A stretch of DNA of 64,000 bases from Methylobacterium soli. GTDB lineage: Bacteria; Pseudomonadota; Alphaproteobacteria; Rhizobiales; Beijerinckiaceae. Shown piece after piece: positions 62,256 through 64,000 of this stretch. The DNA lies in the NCBI RefSeq assembly GCF_008806385.1, contig NZ_VZZK01000003.1:62001-126000 (forward strand). The letters are read 5' to 3'. The notes under the pieces are model-generated. The model saw only the letters and a program-made list of their open reading frames with translations, searched no databases and had not been told where the DNA came from. Position 1 is the first letter of the stretch. Every line of letters starts with the position of its first letter. Both the position numbers and the translations under genes were made by a program.

Positions 62256-64000
62256 GTGCTGAGCGCCGCCTCCCCCGGCCTGCCGCGCGCACCCGCGACG
62301 CGCCTTGATCCCCGCCTCGTGTTCTGGCTCATCCTGGCGCTCTCGGCGGCGACGCTCTACCCGGTCGCGGATGTCCTCGGCACGATCCAGCATCTGCGCG
62401 TGCGCGACACGGACGACGCGATGCGCCTCGTCGGCGTGCGCGACCTCGTCGCTGGCCAGGGCTGGTACGACAATGTCCAGCATCGCTTCCTGCCGCCGGG
62501 GGGCGTGGCGAGCCACTGGTCGCGCCTCGTCGACGCGCCCCTGGCGGGCTCGATCCTTGCGCTGACTCCGCTCCTCGGCCGGCCGCTCGCCGAGGGGCTG
62601 ACCGCCGCCCTGTGGCCGCCCTTGCTCCTCGCCCTCTACGGAGTGATCCTGTTCCTGGGCGTCAGGCGCTGCCTGAACCCGCGCGCGGCCGCGCTCGCGG
62701 TCCTTGCCGCGCTCCAGACCTTGGGGCTCGTCGGCCAATTCACCGTGGGCCGGGTCGACCATCACAATTTGCAGATCCTGGCGATGCTGGGCCTCGCCTT
62801 CTGCCTCGTGCGCGGCGGCCTCGTGCCGGCCTTCCTCGGTGGCGCGCTCGCGGCTCTGTCGCTCGCCATCGGGCTTGAGGGCCTGCCGACCCTCGCGCTC
62901 GCGGCCCTGTTCCTGGTGGGCGACTGGATCGCGCGGGGCTGGCCGGCCTTGGCCGGCCTCACGGGCTTCGGCCTCGGGCTCGGCCTCGGCGCCGCCCTCC
63001 TGTTCGGCCTGCAGACGGCGCCCGCCCTCTGGGGCACGACGGCCTGCGATGCCCTCTCGCCGCCCTGGCTGTGGCTCGCGGTCGGCGGCATGATCGCCAC
63101 GCTGACTTGCGCGATCTTCGACCGGCACCTGACGCGTTGGAATGGGCGGCTCGCGCTGGCGGCCGGTCTCGGCGTCGCGCTGGGGGCAGGTTTCGCGGCC
63201 CTGTTCCCGATCTGCCTTGGCGGTCCCTTCCCGGGCATGCCGGCCCTGGTGCACGAGCGCTGGCTGCGTGCGGTCAGCGAGATGATGTCGGTGCCGGCCT
63301 TCATCGCCAAGGGGCGCCCCGAGATCCTGGCCTTCTACCCGCCCCTCGTCGCCGCCGCCCTGGCTGCCGCCTGGGCGGTGCGGTACGGCCCGGCGACACA
63401 GCGACGCTACTTCCTCGTCGTCAGCCTGTTCCTGTGGCCGGGGCTGATCGTCGGGTGGGACCAGTTTCGCGGGACCTACATCGCAGCCGGCTTCATCCCG
63501 CTCGTGGCGGGCCCGGCGATCGACCGCGCGCTCACGCTCCTTGAGGCGACCGAGGTGACGCTGCGTCGGCGCATCGGCGCATCGCTCCTCGCCGCATCCC
63601 TCGTGAGCACCATCTGGTCGCTGCCGGCCTACGCGCTCGCGTTCCTGAGGGCGGCCGAGCCGACGCCGGAAGGCCTGCCCTGCCAGGCGGAAAGCTCGGT
63701 CTCACCCCTCGCGGCGCTCCCCCCCGGCACGATCCTGGCCCCCATCAACATGGGCCCGGCCATCCTCCTCCACACGCCCCACGCGATCGTGGCGGCACCC
63801 TATCACCGCGCGATTCCGGGGCTCATTGCGGCCATCGAGGGTTTGGGGGGAAGCGAGGCGGACCTGCGCCGCCAGATGACGGCGCGGGGTGCCACCTATC
63901 TGGTGACCTGCCCGACGAAGCCCGTCCCCGATCTCGGCGCCGAGACCGCCTTCGCGACGCGCCTGACGACGGGCGCGGTCGCGGTGCCCTGGCTCGAGCC
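62256..64000 (+). CDS. GT-C-like membrane glycosyltransferase, cut by window end
   Basis: Open from about 62256 to the window edge (at least 581 codons). About 11-12 hydrophobic helices after LRVRDTDDAMRLVGVRDLVA (acidic pair typical of the GT-C first loop), YDNVQHRFLPPGGVASHWSR and GQFTVGRVDHHNLQILAMLG (an STT3-like DHH motif). The C-terminal soluble part starts around 63660 (PCQAESSVSPLAALPPGTIL). GTG at 62256 is the most likely start; an ATG at 62211 is in another frame and stops. Lipid-linked sugar transfer to glycan or protein is likely. Confidence 0.7.
   Translation, partial: MLSAASPGLPRAPATRLDPRLVFWLILALSAATLYPVADVLGTIQHLRVRDTDDAMRLVGVRDLVAGQGWYDNVQHRFLPPGGVASHWSRLVDAPLAGSILALTPLLGRPLAEGLTAALWPPLLLALYGVILFLGVRRCLNPRAAALAVLAALQTLGLVGQFTVGRVDHHNLQILAMLGLAFCLVRGGLVPAFLGGALAALSLAIGLEGLPTLALAALFLVGDWIARGWPALAGLTGFGLGLGLGAALLFGLQTAPALWGTTACDALSPPWLWLAVGGMIATLTCAIFDRHLTRWNGRLALAAGLGVALGAGFAALFPICLGGPFPGMPALVHERWLRAVSEMMSVPAFIAKGRPEILAFYPPLVAAALAAAWAVRYGPATQRRYFLVVSLFLWPGLIVGWDQFRGTYIAAGFIPLVAGPAIDRALTLLEATEVTLRRRIGASLLAASLVSTIWSLPAYALAFLRAAEPTPEGLPCQAESSVSPLAALPPGTILAPINMGPAILLHTPHAIVAAPYHRAIPGLIAAIEGLGGSEADLRRQMTARGATYLVTCPTKPVPDLGAETAFATRLTTGAVAVPWLE

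Overview
The window reads as chromosomal DNA of a high-GC alphaproteobacterium, most likely Methylobacteriaceae (Methylobacterium/Methylorubrum). The inference rests on GC-rich codon use, a MucR-type regulator, a GapR (DUF2312) gene, a PQQ-type sugar dehydrogenase with its own cytochrome c, many small exported proteins of unknown function, and heavy IS5/IS110/IS481/IS630 traffic. No complete rRNA or tRNA gene is present.

Layout. (1) Bases 1 to about 35.9 kb are accessory DNA: tiny exported or membrane proteins (0-6 kb), IS elements and remnants (0.36-1.2, 6.7-8.5, 14.0-16.1, 18.8-19.8, 27.2-27.4 kb), an RND efflux operon of lower GC (9.1-14.0 kb), a histidine kinase/response regulator pair (16.1-18.3 kb), and a DNA-metabolism stretch with MucR, GapR, a CoiA-like nuclease, RecD2 and a HAD nucleotidase (20.9-29.8 kb). 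Two copies of a class III cyclase locus lie here, one 5'-truncated and one with an in-frame stop. A tyrosine recombinase closes this part at 34.5-35.7 kb. (2) 35.95-47.22 kb is a compact 11.3-kb integrative element. It carries a three-gene ABC-3C-type conflict operon with a nuclease-like component, an AlpA-like/DUF6074-like/replication-initiator-like trio, a metabolic cargo (outer-membrane protein, formylglycine-generating enzyme, sulfatase), and its own, different tyrosine recombinase. (3) From 47.22 kb the sequence looks like stable backbone: an acidic repeat protein, then a surface-polysaccharide and envelope region with GT-C-like membrane glycosyltransferases, a Wzx-like flippase, a GNAT-fold protein, an OpgC-like acyltransferase with an SGNH hydrolase, an SDR and an alpha/beta hydrolase, a PQQ dehydrogenase with cytochrome c, and a UGM-like flavoprotein.

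The structural key is a perfect 49-bp direct repeat (35903-35951 and 47171-47219). It is the 3' part of a tRNA-Thr(CGT) gene, from the anticodon arm through CCA. Each copy lies just upstream of an integrase that points away from it. Neither copy has the 5' half of the tRNA, so the intact tRNA-Thr should lie left of the window. I infer two unrelated integrative elements in tandem at one tRNA site, with backbone resuming after 47219.

The most interesting cargo is the ATGA-overlapped ABC-3C operon at 36172-39586. Also notable are the self-contained FGE-sulfatase cassette, the amber-interrupted cyclase with its truncated partner, the run of tiny exported proteins sharing a TGAC-ATG start context, and a MucR homologue that lacks most zinc ligands.
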